64,000 bases of DNA. Origin: Paenibacillus castaneae (GTDB lineage Bacteria > Bacillota > Bacilli > Paenibacillales > Paenibacillaceae). The notes beneath the pieces were generated by a model, which was not told the origin of the DNA, ran no database searches, and saw nothing but the letters and a program-made list of their open reading frames with translations. A program made the translations under genes and the position numbers. The stretch lies in the NCBI RefSeq assembly GCF_002884445.1, contig NZ_KZ614144.1, forward strand, positions 3,888,094-3,952,093. Reading direction: 5' to 3'. Positions 12,201 to 19,028 of the stretch are shown here, piece after piece; positions within the stretch are counted from its first letter, which is position 1; every line of letters starts with the position of its first letter.

Positions 12201-12366
12201 TATGCGGCGCTCCATTCGCTGTCGGAGGACCTTCATAAAATACAAAATTCGGCTTGCCTTCTCGATTTGTGATTGATTGTTTGAACGTATCATTCTGTTT
12301 CCATTGTTCCAGTACACGCAGCTCGCGGGTGCGGGCACGTTCCTTTACGTCTACACGTTGCATCAT
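9265..12366 (-). CDS. ileS: Isoleucyl-tRNA synthetase, long (IleS2-like) form
   Basis: IleS charges tRNA-Ile and edits valine. The 1033-residue length and N-terminal style (RVLEQWKQNDTFKQS, then FYEGPPTANGAPHIGH) fit the eukaryote-like IleS2 class rather than the ~920-residue B. subtilis enzyme. The HIGH motif is PHIGHVLG near residue 55; KMSKSKGN is intact near 590; the CP1 editing domain lies between them, followed by an anticodon-binding domain and a long C-terminal extension. IleS2 enzymes are known for reduced mupirocin sensitivity; whether this one is resistant is inference. AGGAGG precedes two adjacent ATGs; the second (12363) is better spaced. Expression is under an Ile T-box. Confidence 0.95.
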   Translation of the reverse strand: MMQRVDVKERARTRELRVLEQWKQNDTFKQSITNREGKPNFVFYEGPPTANGAPHIGHVLGRVIKDFICRYKTMDGYRVIRKAGWDTHGLPVELGVEKQLGISGKQEIEEYGVEKFVNKCKNSVFEYEKQWRELTEAIAYWTDLDNPYITLKNEYIESVWHILSTIHGKGLLYRGHRVSPYCPDCQTTLSSHEVAQGYEDVKDLSATAKFKLTESGEFILAWTTTPWTLPANVALAVNPEIDYIRASKNGEIYIVAQNLAESVLKDDYEILSTVKGAELVGLSYEPPFRYVPVEKGHIVIAGDFVSDSSGTGIVHIAPAHGEDDYRVSRENGISMLSVVDLAGRYISEVTDFAGRFVKDSELDIDIVKNLSERGLLYSKERYEHSYPFCWRCKTPLIYYAMESWFIKTTAVKDQLIANNNSVDWYPGHIREGRFGKFLEDLVDWNISRNRYWGTPLNVWVCDVTGKEYSPSSIADLRAMAIGDVPEDIELHKPYVDEIKLKSPFAEGAEMTRTPEVIDVWFDSGSMPFAQHHHPFENEKEFADQYPADIICEGIDQTRGWFYSLLAVSTLYNGKAPYKAVISTGHILDENGQKMSKSKGNVIDPWEIINEYGTDAFRWALLSDSAPWNSKRFSRGIVGEAKSKVIDTIVNTHAFFALYASIDGYDYNAHAEVKSDNKLDRWIISRLNSLIKTVNKGLEVNDFLNPAKSIETFVDELSNWYIRRSRDRFWGSGLTEDKLAAYQTLRSVLLTLSRLIAPYAPLLAEDVFGNLGGEGSVHLTDYPKADEAAIDEKLERDMDSAKQIVELARNVRNETGIKTRQPLSELIVSLDRDFDVAGYEDIVKDEINVKAIKVQTSDSGFVDFTLKLNLKIAGKKYGKHVGPIQAQLKGLSAEQTSRIVNGGSFDFTTAEGEQLAIAVDELLVEKQAKSGFASASGNGVTVALNTDITAELEQEGWVREVIRAVQDTRKKLDLPIEKRIDLVLDVDSELKAALEAFSEVLQDNVLIQTVTYEAVAEMERVALGDKEIGIFIRG

Positions 12367-12385
12367 TTCAGCCTCCTAGTTTAAA

Positions 12386-12715
12386 CAAAAATAAAGCCTC
12401 ATCCCTATGAGAAGGGACGAGGCTTAGTCGCGTTACCACCCTTGTTCCGCACCTGCAGCTGACAAACAGCTAGCAAGCCTATACATACGAGCAGCTACAA
12501 TTAGCTGAGTATTATGCGGCACCTTAGTCGCGAACCATTCGTTCGCGTTCCCTGTAACGGGGGACAGCCGTCAGCGCTTACTGCTGCTCATGCAGGTTCG
12601 GCGCAGCTTCTCAGAGAGGATATTCCGCAATCGCTCACACACCGGATTTTCAGCTGCCTCCGGCTCTCTATGGAATGAACGTAAGACGTACTTGTTCTCA
12701 TCAACGAAGTTTAGA
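12386..12715 (-). promoter_or_regulatory. T-box leader of ileS (isoleucine specifier)
   Basis: Read on the minus strand, the leader shows the stem I AGAGAGCCGG element, the specifier loop with ATC (Ile) at 12619-12621 in GGAATATCCTC, and the T-box AAGGGTGGTAACGCG at 12429-12443. The terminator AAGCCTCGTCCCT/AGGGATGAGGCTTT (12394-12425) with a T-rich tail follows. Uncharged tRNA-Ile would stabilise the antiterminator and switch ileS on. The T-box reads GGTAACGCG where the consensus is GGTACCGCG. Confidence 0.92.
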
Positions 12716-12735
12716 TCATAAATTAATTACTATTA

Positions 12736-12765
12736 GTTATAGCTTAAATTCGGTCCAAATGTCAA
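12736..12765 (-). promoter_or_regulatory. Sigma-A promoter of the ileS T-box transcript
   Basis: On the minus strand TTGACA (12760-12765), an 18 bp spacer and TATAAC (12736-12741) lie just upstream of the T-box and just after the divIVA stop. ileS can therefore be transcribed separately from the ylm-divIVA operon. Confidence 0.7.
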
Positions 12766-12791
12766 ATGGCAACCGCCTAGTGAAAGAAAGA

Positions 12792-13316
12792 TTATCCTCG
12801 CAGCAGTTCATGCTCCGTTTGTCTCTCTGATTGTCTTTCCGTTTGCCTTGACGTTTGAGGCTCCAACGTATCCCAGCCATCAACGGCGAGCAGCTCCAGC
12901 TGTGCTTCGACGAGAGTACGGAAACGAGCGCGGTATACAGAAGCTTGTTTCTTAAGCTCTTCTACCTCAAGCGAAACCTTGCGCGACTTCGAAAGCGAAT
13001 CATTAATAATACGGTCAGCGTTCTTCTCTGATTCCTTAATGATAAGCTGAGCTTCCTTCTTCGCATTGTTTCTTACCTCGTCGGCAGCTTCCTGCGCGAC
13101 AATAATGGTCTTACTAAGAGAATCCTCGATATTTGTAAAATGATTCAATCTTTCCTGTAAGCCCAGCACTTGATTTTGCAGCTCTTTATTTTCACGAATG
13201 AGCGATTCATAGTCTTTAATGACTTGATCTAGAAATTCATTCACTTCGTCCTCGTCATAGCCGCGTAATCTCCGGCCAAACTCTTTGTTATGTATGTCCA
13301 ATGGCGATAACGGCAT
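12792..13316 (-). CDS. divIVA: Cell division / polarity protein DivIVA
   Basis: DivIVA binds curved membrane at division sites and poles and recruits partners. The 174-residue protein begins MPLSPLDIHNKEFGRRLRGY, the conserved lipid-binding N-terminus with its crossed-loop hydrophobic and basic residues. Two long coiled-coil blocks follow (about 28-65 and 75-135). The tail is short and rich in Gln, Arg and Glu (RQTERQSERQTEHELLRG), which is lineage-specific. The start follows AGGAGGTGTCCC. It is the last gene of the ylm cluster, as in Bacillus. Confidence 0.94.
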   Translation of the reverse strand: MPLSPLDIHNKEFGRRLRGYDEDEVNEFLDQVIKDYESLIRENKELQNQVLGLQERLNHFTNIEDSLSKTIIVAQEAADEVRNNAKKEAQLIIKESEKNADRIINDSLSKSRKVSLEVEELKKQASVYRARFRTLVEAQLELLAVDGWDTLEPQTSRQTERQSERQTEHELLRG

Positions 13317-13412
13317 TGGGACACCTCCTCAAGGTATTTGTGAATCTGGCAACCGGATCACATTATTTGATGAGAACACATTCGACAAGCGCAGGTAAAA
13401 TCCTGCAAAGTA

Positions 13413-14195
13413 TCAAATAAATTTGCCGATCCTCACACGAATTCTGCCTTTTTTTGTCACGCCATCAACTTCTTGCACTTTAAATCGACCTAATCCCTTA
13501 AAAGATACAACATCTCCAGCAGAGAGCGGCTTGGAAGGATCCTCTTCCGCTTTCCAGTTCACTCTGCATCTGCCAGCACGAATCGGGTCCACTATTTTGG
13601 AACGGCTGATCCGGTATACATCGCTCGCAATTCCATCCAGGCGCATAGACGCTACTGATAAACTCATCTCTTCCAGCTTTGGAATGACCGTCTCCAGATC
13701 CGCAATTGGAATAATGTCAGTCAACACGCTTATGCGGTGCACCTGTCTCAGATGTACATTCAAATAATCAGCAATCTCATCCATAATCACAATATGGCAG
13801 AAATGTTCATGCACATGAATGTCACCAATACGATCACGTTTAATGCCAAGACCAAGCAATGCACCCAAGAAATCACCATGATCAAGCTCAAGCTGCGCCT
13901 GTCCAGGCCCGTTGACTGCTAGCACAGATATGCCGATAGGCTCATCATCGAGTATGCGATAATCAGGACCGATTATGGCCCTCTGCCTTTCCGCTCCTTC
14001 ATAGCCGCCATCCATACGGATCGTAACGTCAGGATTGCGATTGGACAGCATCGTCAAGACCTGAGCTTGCCTAGGGTCCAAAAAATCGGTCCGCTTCAGC
14101 TCATGCTGCTGTGCGGACCGTTCAATCCATTCCATTGCCCGATCGACAAACGGCTTCTCGTCAGGGTGGAAATGGTCATATATGCCTTGTTTCAT
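13413..14195 (-). CDS. ylmH: S4-domain RNA-binding protein YlmH
   Basis: This 260-residue protein has an N-terminal YlmH domain (IERSAQQHELKRTDFLDPRQ near 23-42) and a C-terminal S4 RNA-binding domain (about 185-250, with VDPIRAGRCRVNWK and GDVVSFKGLGRFKV). In B. subtilis YlmH binds stalled 50S-peptidyl-tRNA and assists ribosome-associated quality control. Its place between ylmG and divIVA is conserved. The stop is ~95 bp upstream of divIVA, leaving room for a separate divIVA signal. Confidence 0.92.
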   Translation of the reverse strand: MKQGIYDHFHPDEKPFVDRAMEWIERSAQQHELKRTDFLDPRQAQVLTMLSNRNPDVTIRMDGGYEGAERQRAIIGPDYRILDDEPIGISVLAVNGPGQAQLELDHGDFLGALLGLGIKRDRIGDIHVHEHFCHIVIMDEIADYLNVHLRQVHRISVLTDIIPIADLETVIPKLEEMSLSVASMRLDGIASDVYRISRSKIVDPIRAGRCRVNWKAEEDPSKPLSAGDVVSFKGLGRFKVQEVDGVTKKGRIRVRIGKFI

Positions 14196-14209
14196 ACGAT
14201 CTCATTCCT

Positions 14210-14476
14210 TTAGATAAAAAAGTCGATAACCGCAATCAAACCGAATGCAATAAAGCGCAAAGCGAATACGGCTAGTATCGGCGAAAGGTCAAGCATTCCC
14301 CCGATTGGCGGTATGAATTTTCTGAAAATGCCTAAGTATGGCTCAACGAACTTGCCTAGAAATACCCCGATGAAGCTCTCACGGGCATTAGGCAGCCAAG
14401 ATAGCAGCACATACCCAATAATCATAAATGTGTAAATACTTTGTAATGTCATAACGATGTAAGAAACTTGCTCCAT
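14210..14476 (-). CDS. ylmG: YggT-family membrane protein YlmG
   Basis: An 88-residue YggT protein with two membrane helices (about 5-25 and 58-85) around the conserved loop with LLSWLPNARES and PIGGMLDLSPILAVFALR. Relatives affect nucleoid or septum behaviour in cyanobacteria and plastids; the exact role in Firmicutes is unclear. I chose ATG 14476, since GAGGTGA is 8 nt upstream; the GTG at 14488 is part of that ribosome binding site. It sits 8 bp after sepF. Confidence 0.88.
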   Translation of the reverse strand: MEQVSYIVMTLQSIYTFMIIGYVLLSWLPNARESFIGVFLGKFVEPYLGIFRKFIPPIGGMLDLSPILAVFALRFIAFGLIAVIDFFI

Positions 14477-14484
14477 ATTCAAGG

Positions 14485-14934
14485 TCACCTCATTTTGTTG
14501 TAGTCGTTCTCCTCCGCTAGCATTTCCGTTATAGCACCTTGAATTTCCACTGAATCAGGCGTACATAGAAAAATATTAGGACCAAGCTTAGATATGCTAC
14601 CGCTTAAAGCGTACACTGTACCGCTAAGGAAATCAACAATTCGAACGGCCAGATCAGTTCGAACGCGTTGTAAATTCACAATAACTGCACGACGTGAACG
14701 CAAGTGATCGGCAATTTCCTGCGCTTCATCATAAGATCGGGGCTCGCTTAGAACAACCCGGACATTTTTCTGCGAATGAATGCTAACGACATTATTGCTC
14801 TTTGTGTTTTTACGTGCTTCAAACGGAGAGGTTTCAGCTTCTTGTTCATCCTGCTGCGTAACTCTTTCACGTTCCACGACTTCTTCTTCCTCTTGCAAGC
14901 CAAGAAAGTTCATAAATCGGTTCATGACACTCAT
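14485..14934 (-). CDS. sepF: Cell division protein SepF
   Basis: SepF polymerises into rings, binds the FtsZ C-terminal tail and anchors it to the membrane. The 149-residue product has the N-terminal amphipathic membrane-binding segment ([14 protein letters not shown]), a Gln/Glu-rich linker to ~60 and the SepF fold with [20 protein letters not shown] and [11 protein letters not shown]. FtsZ in this window ends in the matching IPAFLRNR tail. The stop codon of ylmE forms part of the sepF ribosome binding region (GAGGAGGAATAATGT), which couples the genes. Confidence 0.93.
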   Translation of the reverse strand: MSVMNRFMNFLGLQEEEEVVERERVTQQDEQEAETSPFEARKNTKSNNVVSIHSQKNVRVVLSEPRSYDEAQEIADHLRSRRAVIVNLQRVRTDLAVRIVDFLSGTVYALSGSISKLGPNIFLCTPDSVEIQGAITEMLAEENDYNKMR

Positions 14935-14937
14935 ACA

Positions 14938-15660
14938 TTATTCCTCCTCTTTCCCAACTAGTATCGTACCAAGGCGAATCCATGTAGCCCCCTCTTCGAT
15001 TGCTACCTCGAAATCATTCGACATGCCCATAGATAATTGAGTGATGGATTGTGCTTGCGGGCACCGCAACTGCAATTCGTCACGCAGCTCGCGCAGAGCC
15101 CTAAACACCGTCCTAGTCTCCTCTGGTTCAGATTCATAAGGAGCCATCGTCATTAATCCAATCGGCTTTAAGGATTGGAATTGTCCCAGCTGCGCTACGA
15201 AGGCGAACAGCTTGTCAGGCTCAATTCCATGCTTCGAATCTTCTCCGGATACGTTTACTTGAATAAAGCAAGGAACAATGATGCCTAGCTGAGAGGCACG
15301 TTTGTCAATCGCATCAGCTAGCGACAGCCTGTCCAGCGAATGCATGTATGTAAATTTCCCGATGACGTCCTTCACTTTATTCGTTTGCAGTGACCCGATA
15401 AAATGCCAGATAGGCTGATGATCAACGGCGGATTGATCTTCATTTCCGCTAATCGCTTCCCATTTGGCCTGTGCATCTTGCCAACGATTTTCCCCAAGAT
15501 GACGCAAACCGTGCGCTAGTGCATCCCTTGTCGTATCTAACGAAACGTATTTCGTTACCGCAATAATTTGAACGTCTTCCCTGCTGCGCCCCGAACGCTC
15601 GCATGCCTGCTTAATCCGTTCTTCAACCAACAGCATTCTATTTCCTAATGTAGTCGACAT
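14938..15660 (-). CDS. ylmE: YggS-family PLP-homeostasis protein
   Basis: This 240-residue TIM-barrel PLP-binding protein of the YggS/PROSC family controls free pyridoxal phosphate and has no known catalytic turnover. The PLP lysine is ~37 in IIAVTKYVS; the phosphate site lies near SMGMSNDFEVAIEEGATWIR in the C-terminal part. HFIGSLQTNK near 103 is a family hallmark. It lies 3 bp from ylmD and 3 bp from sepF, so the three are tightly operonic. Confidence 0.93.
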   Translation of the reverse strand: MSTTLGNRMLLVEERIKQACERSGRSREDVQIIAVTKYVSLDTTRDALAHGLRHLGENRWQDAQAKWEAISGNEDQSAVDHQPIWHFIGSLQTNKVKDVIGKFTYMHSLDRLSLADAIDKRASQLGIIVPCFIQVNVSGEDSKHGIEPDKLFAFVAQLGQFQSLKPIGLMTMAPYESEPEETRTVFRALRELRDELQLRCPQAQSITQLSMGMSNDFEVAIEEGATWIRLGTILVGKEEE

Positions 15661-15663
15661 GTT

Positions 15664-16515
15664 TCACCTCTCCCGAATGCCGATCCAGCTGGCCATCCGG
15701 CCGGTAGGTCCACCTTCTTTGCGATGAGAGTAGAATAAATCCGTTCTGCATCCAGTGCACCACTCTGTCAATTCGATATGGATCGGCAAAATTCCTGCTT
15801 TTATCATAATCTGTCGGTTTATTTCTTTCAAGTTCAAGTTTGCCTTGCCATTCGAGGATAAGCTCATCATCATCTCAGCTTCAGCGCTGCTTACTCCTAG
15901 TGATTTCAAAAGCTGCTGTACCCCGTCTATAACAGAGCCGTCCACCTCATAGCAGCACCCCCCGATAGAAGGGCCAATTGCAGCAACAAGCTTCTCGGGT
16001 TCCGATCCGTAAGCCCTGGTCATCGCTTGAATCGTTTCAGAGGCAATCTGCTGTACCGTTCCTTTCCAGCCAGCATGTGCAAGAGCAACCGCTTGATGCT
16101 CCGGATCATAGAAATAAAGTGGAACACAATCCGCATAAAAAGACGTCAGCAGCACATTCGGCTTATCGGTCATGATCGCATCGCAATCTTTGATGACATC
16201 GGTTAACGAATTCTTCCCCTTGCCCCTGTCAGCCTCTTCAACCTGATATACGCGATTGCCATGCACCTGCTCAGCACATGTCCACGCATCAAAAGGCCAA
16301 TCTATCGCCGTTGTTACAGCCTGACGGTTCGCGACGACTGCTCTATCAGCATCCCCTACATGCAGCCCCATATTTAAAGACGCCCAAGGCGTCGTACTCA
16401 CACCGCCATCTCTGCCTGTGAAACCGGCCGACAATCGATTATACCGCTTCTCCCACGGAGACAATAAAAAAAGGGAAGGCCCCATTGATGATTGCTTAAG
16501 CTCAAACACGTCCAT
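15664..16515 (-). CDS. ylmD: Polyphenol oxidase/laccase-domain protein (PgeF family)
   Basis: A 283-residue member of the YlmD/YfiH (PgeF) family. Bacterial homologues act as purine nucleoside-processing or peptidoglycan editing factors, and older annotations call them laccases. The metal-site residues are visible: His of CAEQVHGNRV near 85, Cys of SFYADCVPLYF near 139 and His of ALAHAGWKG near 155. The ATG at 16515 is behind AGAGGTG. A 38 bp tandem repeat begins 22 bp upstream of the start, an unusual 5' region. Confidence 0.91.
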   Translation of the reverse strand: MDVFELKQSSMGPSLFLLSPWEKRYNRLSAGFTGRDGGVSTTPWASLNMGLHVGDADRAVVANRQAVTTAIDWPFDAWTCAEQVHGNRVYQVEEADRGKGKNSLTDVIKDCDAIMTDKPNVLLTSFYADCVPLYFYDPEHQAVALAHAGWKGTVQQIASETIQAMTRAYGSEPEKLVAAIGPSIGGCCYEVDGSVIDGVQQLLKSLGVSSAEAEMMMSLSSNGKANLNLKEINRQIMIKAGILPIHIELTEWCTGCRTDLFYSHRKEGGPTGRMASWIGIRER

Positions 16516-16536
16516 TCGTTAACACCTCTGTCTAAA

Positions 16537-16640
16537 GGTTTGTGAAGCAAACCTGCTTCGTAAGCATAAGCTTTGGTTTGTGAAGCAAACCTGCTTCGTA
16601 AGCATAAGCTTTGGTTTGTGAAGCAAACCTGCTTCACATG
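16537..16640. repeat. 38 bp tandem hairpin repeat, ~2.7 copies, upstream of ylmD
   Basis: Two identical 38 bp units (16537-16574, 16575-16612) and a partial third (16613-16640). Each holds a 6 bp hairpin GGTTTG-tgaag-CAAACC and a second small inverted repeat GCTT-cgt-AAGC. Thirty-eight is not a multiple of three, and the frames through it give only low-complexity peptide. The same family recurs at 26921-27078. Confidence 0.93.
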
Positions 16641-16660
16641 CATAGACACAGTTTAACGTG

Positions 16661-16942
16661 TTACGAGCGGGCGTGCAAATCCTCTTCCTCAGCACGAAGC
16701 GTCTTCGTATCGTCCATTCTGACTAATACAACATCAGTTCCAATCTTGACAATGTTGCGCCATGGAATAACGACCTCCGTACCTCCGCTTCCGAACATGC
16801 CAAGAAATTTAGTGTATTGAGGAACCACAATAGAATCTATTCGTCCTTGCCTTAAATCAAGCTCTAAATCGCTAATTTGACCCAGCTTTTTGCCATCCAC
16901 AATATTAATAACATCCTTCGTTTGAAAATCTGAAATTTTCAT
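16661..16942 (-). CDS. ylmC: YlmC/YmxH-family PRC-barrel protein
   Basis: A 93-residue PRC-barrel protein beginning MKISDFQTKDVINIVDGKKL with the repeated sheet pattern LGQISDLELDLRQGRIDSIVVP. This is the YlmC/YmxH family linked to sporulation-era clusters; molecular function is unknown. Its place between sigG and ylmD matches Bacillus, although here a plus-strand gene separates it from sigG. The ylmC-ylmD gap contains the tandem repeat. Confidence 0.88.
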   Translation of the reverse strand: MKISDFQTKDVINIVDGKKLGQISDLELDLRQGRIDSIVVPQYTKFLGMFGSGGTEVVIPWRNIVKIGTDVVLVRMDDTKTLRAEEEDLHARS

Positions 16943-17059
16943 TCACATTCACCACTTTTCAAGTAGAGTGATCGTCCTTTTGACTCTCCTATAACTATAT
17001 GAGCGTTTCGCCCAAAATGTCCTACCTCGTCAAAAAACGTTGCGGCTTGTTTTATACAT

Positions 17060-17089
17060 GATTTTCTGAATGTTAGGTTCAGAAAAATC
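17060..17089. repeat. Inverted repeat in the ylmC / pentapeptide-gene divergent region
   Basis: GATTTTCTGAA (17060-17070) and TTCAGAAAAATC (17078-17089) form an 11 bp arm inverted repeat with a 7 nt loop. It lies ~75 bp before the plus-strand gene start and ~120 bp before ylmC. It could be an operator for the divergent pair; no family is recognised. The rest of 16943-17165 shows no gene. Confidence 0.45.
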
Positions 17090-17165
17090 GCTCCTATTGG
17101 CGGACAAATTGTATGCTACAATAACACATATACTTTTTATTCCATTTATAGGAGTGAGTTTATTA

Positions 17166-18020
17166 ATGGGAAACGAAAGACTTACAGCCAGCCGCCTCAA
17201 TCTGCAAGCTGACTGTGAGAATTGCTTCGGCTTATGCTGTACAGCACTGCCCTTTGCCGCTTCGTCAGATTTTGCAATCGACAAAAATGCAGGCCAGCCC
17301 TGCATTCATTTGCAATCGGACTTCCGCTGCGGCGTTCACAACAGCCTCAGGCAGCGGGGCTTTAGAGGCTGCACCGTTTACGACTGCTTCGGGGCAGGGC
17401 AGAAGGTTGCCCAGATCACTTTCGGCGGAAGAGATTGGCTTAAAGCTCCGGAATCCGCGAAGCAGATGTTCGAAGTATTCCCGGTCATGCGCCAGCTCCA
17501 TGAGCTTCTCTGGTATTTGACCGAAGCGCTTACACTGCTGCCAGCCCGCTCGATTCATAATGAGCTGCAAATCGCACTAATTGAAACAGAGCGGCTATCT
17601 GAGCTCAGTGCCGACTCTCTGCTGGTGCAGGACGTTGCGGCACACCGAGCAGCTGTCAATGCTCTGCTGAAGCGAACCAGTGAGCTTGTGCGGTCTGATG
17701 TACAGCAGCATAATGTCTCTAAGCGAAAGAAGACCTACGGTCGAGGCGCCGACCTCATCGGAGCCAATCTCCGAGGAGCCGATCTTCGTGGGGCCAACCT
17801 AAGAGGGGCATATCTTATTGCGGCTGACCTCAGGAAGGCTGACTTGAGACTGGCTGATTTCATCGGGGCTGATTTCAGAGATGCCGACTTACGGGGAGCC
17901 GATCTTACACAAAGTATTTTTCTCACCCAAGCTCAGCTTAACGCAGCGAAGGGGGATGCCTGCACCAAGCTGCCGCCGCTGCTCATCCACCCAGCACATT
18001 GGTTCATCACCACTGATTAA
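17166..18020 (+). CDS. Cys-rich domain / pentapeptide-repeat protein
   Basis: A two-part protein of ~284 residues. The first ~90 carry a cysteine cluster: CENCFGLCC near 17-25, then single cysteines in QPCIHL, RCGVH, GCTVYDCFG. This pattern resembles metal- or Fe-S-binding YkgJ-like CxxC...CC domains. The middle (about 90-195) is helical. The last ~70 are pentapeptide repeats A(D/N)LxG (ADLIGANLRGADLRGANLRG and on), which form a right-handed quadrilateral helix. The start ATG 17166 is behind AGGAGTGAG; an upstream in-frame ATG lacks a site. It is on the opposite strand to, and splits, the sigG-ylmC neighbourhood. Function is unknown. Confidence 0.82.
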   Translation: MGNERLTASRLNLQADCENCFGLCCTALPFAASSDFAIDKNAGQPCIHLQSDFRCGVHNSLRQRGFRGCTVYDCFGAGQKVAQITFGGRDWLKAPESAKQMFEVFPVMRQLHELLWYLTEALTLLPARSIHNELQIALIETERLSELSADSLLVQDVAAHRAAVNALLKRTSELVRSDVQQHNVSKRKKTYGRGADLIGANLRGADLRGANLRGAYLIAADLRKADLRLADFIGADFRDADLRGADLTQSIFLTQAQLNAAKGDACTKLPPLLIHPAHWFITTD

Positions 18021-18041
18021 ATACACATTTCCGCTAGTGAA

Positions 18042-18094
18042 TAAAAAAAAACAGGCTTCTATCGCACAAATAAATTGTGTGATAGAAGCCTGTT
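18042..18094. terminator. Terminator of sigG
   Basis: A near-perfect 20 bp stem (AACAGGCTTCTATCGCACAA / TTGTGTGATAGAAGCCTGTT, loop ATAAA) with nine T on the minus strand just after the sigG stop. The 3' side of the plus-strand gene meets the same hairpin, but without a T tract on that strand. Confidence 0.88.
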
Positions 18095-18142
18095 CCATTT
18101 TGTAGACTTTTTCAGTGGTTTGCCTCGCGGTACTGTCCTTGT

Positions 18143-18925
18143 TTATGTTTTAACATGTTTCTGCATTTGCTGAATGGCTGATTTCTCCAGCCTGGAAACT
18201 TGCGCTTGTGAGATGCCGATCTCATCGGCAACCTCCATTTGGGTTTTACCTTCAAAGAAACGCATCGACAAAATCATTTTTTCCCGAGCGTTCAGCTTGG
18301 TCATCGCTTCTCGAAGCGCGATTTCCTCAATCCATGAAACGTCCTTATTCCGCTCATCGCTGATTTGATCCATCACATAAATCGGATCGCCTCCATCATG
18401 ATAGATCGGTTCAAACAAGGAAACTGGATCTTGAATAGCATCAAGCGCAAAAACAACGTCTTCCTTCGGCACATTCAGCGCTTCCGATATTTCAAAAATA
18501 GTCGGTTCGCGAGAATTTTTGTTCGTTAAGCTGTCTCTTACTTGAAGCGCCTTATACGCAATGTCCCTTAAACTTCTCGATACGCGTATGGGGTTGTTGT
18601 CTCGCAAGTAACGGCGTATTTCTCCGATAATCATCGGTACGGCATAGGTGGAAAATTTGACATTTTGACTAAGGTCGAAATTATCTATCGCCTTCATAAG
18701 TCCGATGCAGCCGACTTGAAATAAGTCGTCCACAAATTCTCCCCTATTATTAAACCGTTGTATAACGCTAAGAACAAGCCTTAGATTGCCGTTAACTAAT
18801 TTCTCTCTTGCTGCCCACTCGTTACGGGTTTGCAATGCCGTAAACAATTCTCGCATTTCGACATTGGTTAGGACAGGCAGTTTCGCGGTATCCACTCCAC
18901 AGATCTCGACTTTATTTCGGGTCAA
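18143..18925 (-). CDS. sigG: RNA polymerase sigma-G factor
   Basis: Sigma-G directs late forespore transcription. With a TTG start at 18925, preceded by GGGAGGTAATCACG, the product is 260 residues, equal to B. subtilis SigG, and begins with the family sequence TRNKVEICGVDTAKLPVL. Region 2 (DLFQVGCIGLMKAIDNFDLS, KFSTYAVPMIIGEI) and region 4 (ISQAQVSRLEKSAIQQM) are complete. Longer ATG-initiated reading adds 33 residues absent from the family, so the TTG is preferred. It follows sigE by ~100 bp, as in the spoIIG locus of Bacillus. Confidence 0.95.
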   Translation of the reverse strand: MTRNKVEICGVDTAKLPVLTNVEMRELFTALQTRNEWAAREKLVNGNLRLVLSVIQRFNNRGEFVDDLFQVGCIGLMKAIDNFDLSQNVKFSTYAVPMIIGEIRRYLRDNNPIRVSRSLRDIAYKALQVRDSLTNKNSREPTIFEISEALNVPKEDVVFALDAIQDPVSLFEPIYHDGGDPIYVMDQISDERNKDVSWIEEIALREAMTKLNAREKMILSMRFFEGKTQMEVADEIGISQAQVSRLEKSAIQQMQKHVKT

Positions 18926-19028
18926 CGTGATTACCTCCCAAGGAGAAACATTACTGTACATTATCTCCCTGAGAGGCCTTTTTATTCCTAAACCGACATC
19001 AATCGACAACATCAAGCGGCGCATGGCG

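Noticed and set aside
16537..16640. CRISPR array
   Set aside because: Units are directly abutting tandem copies with no unique spacers between repeats, and no cas genes are present.
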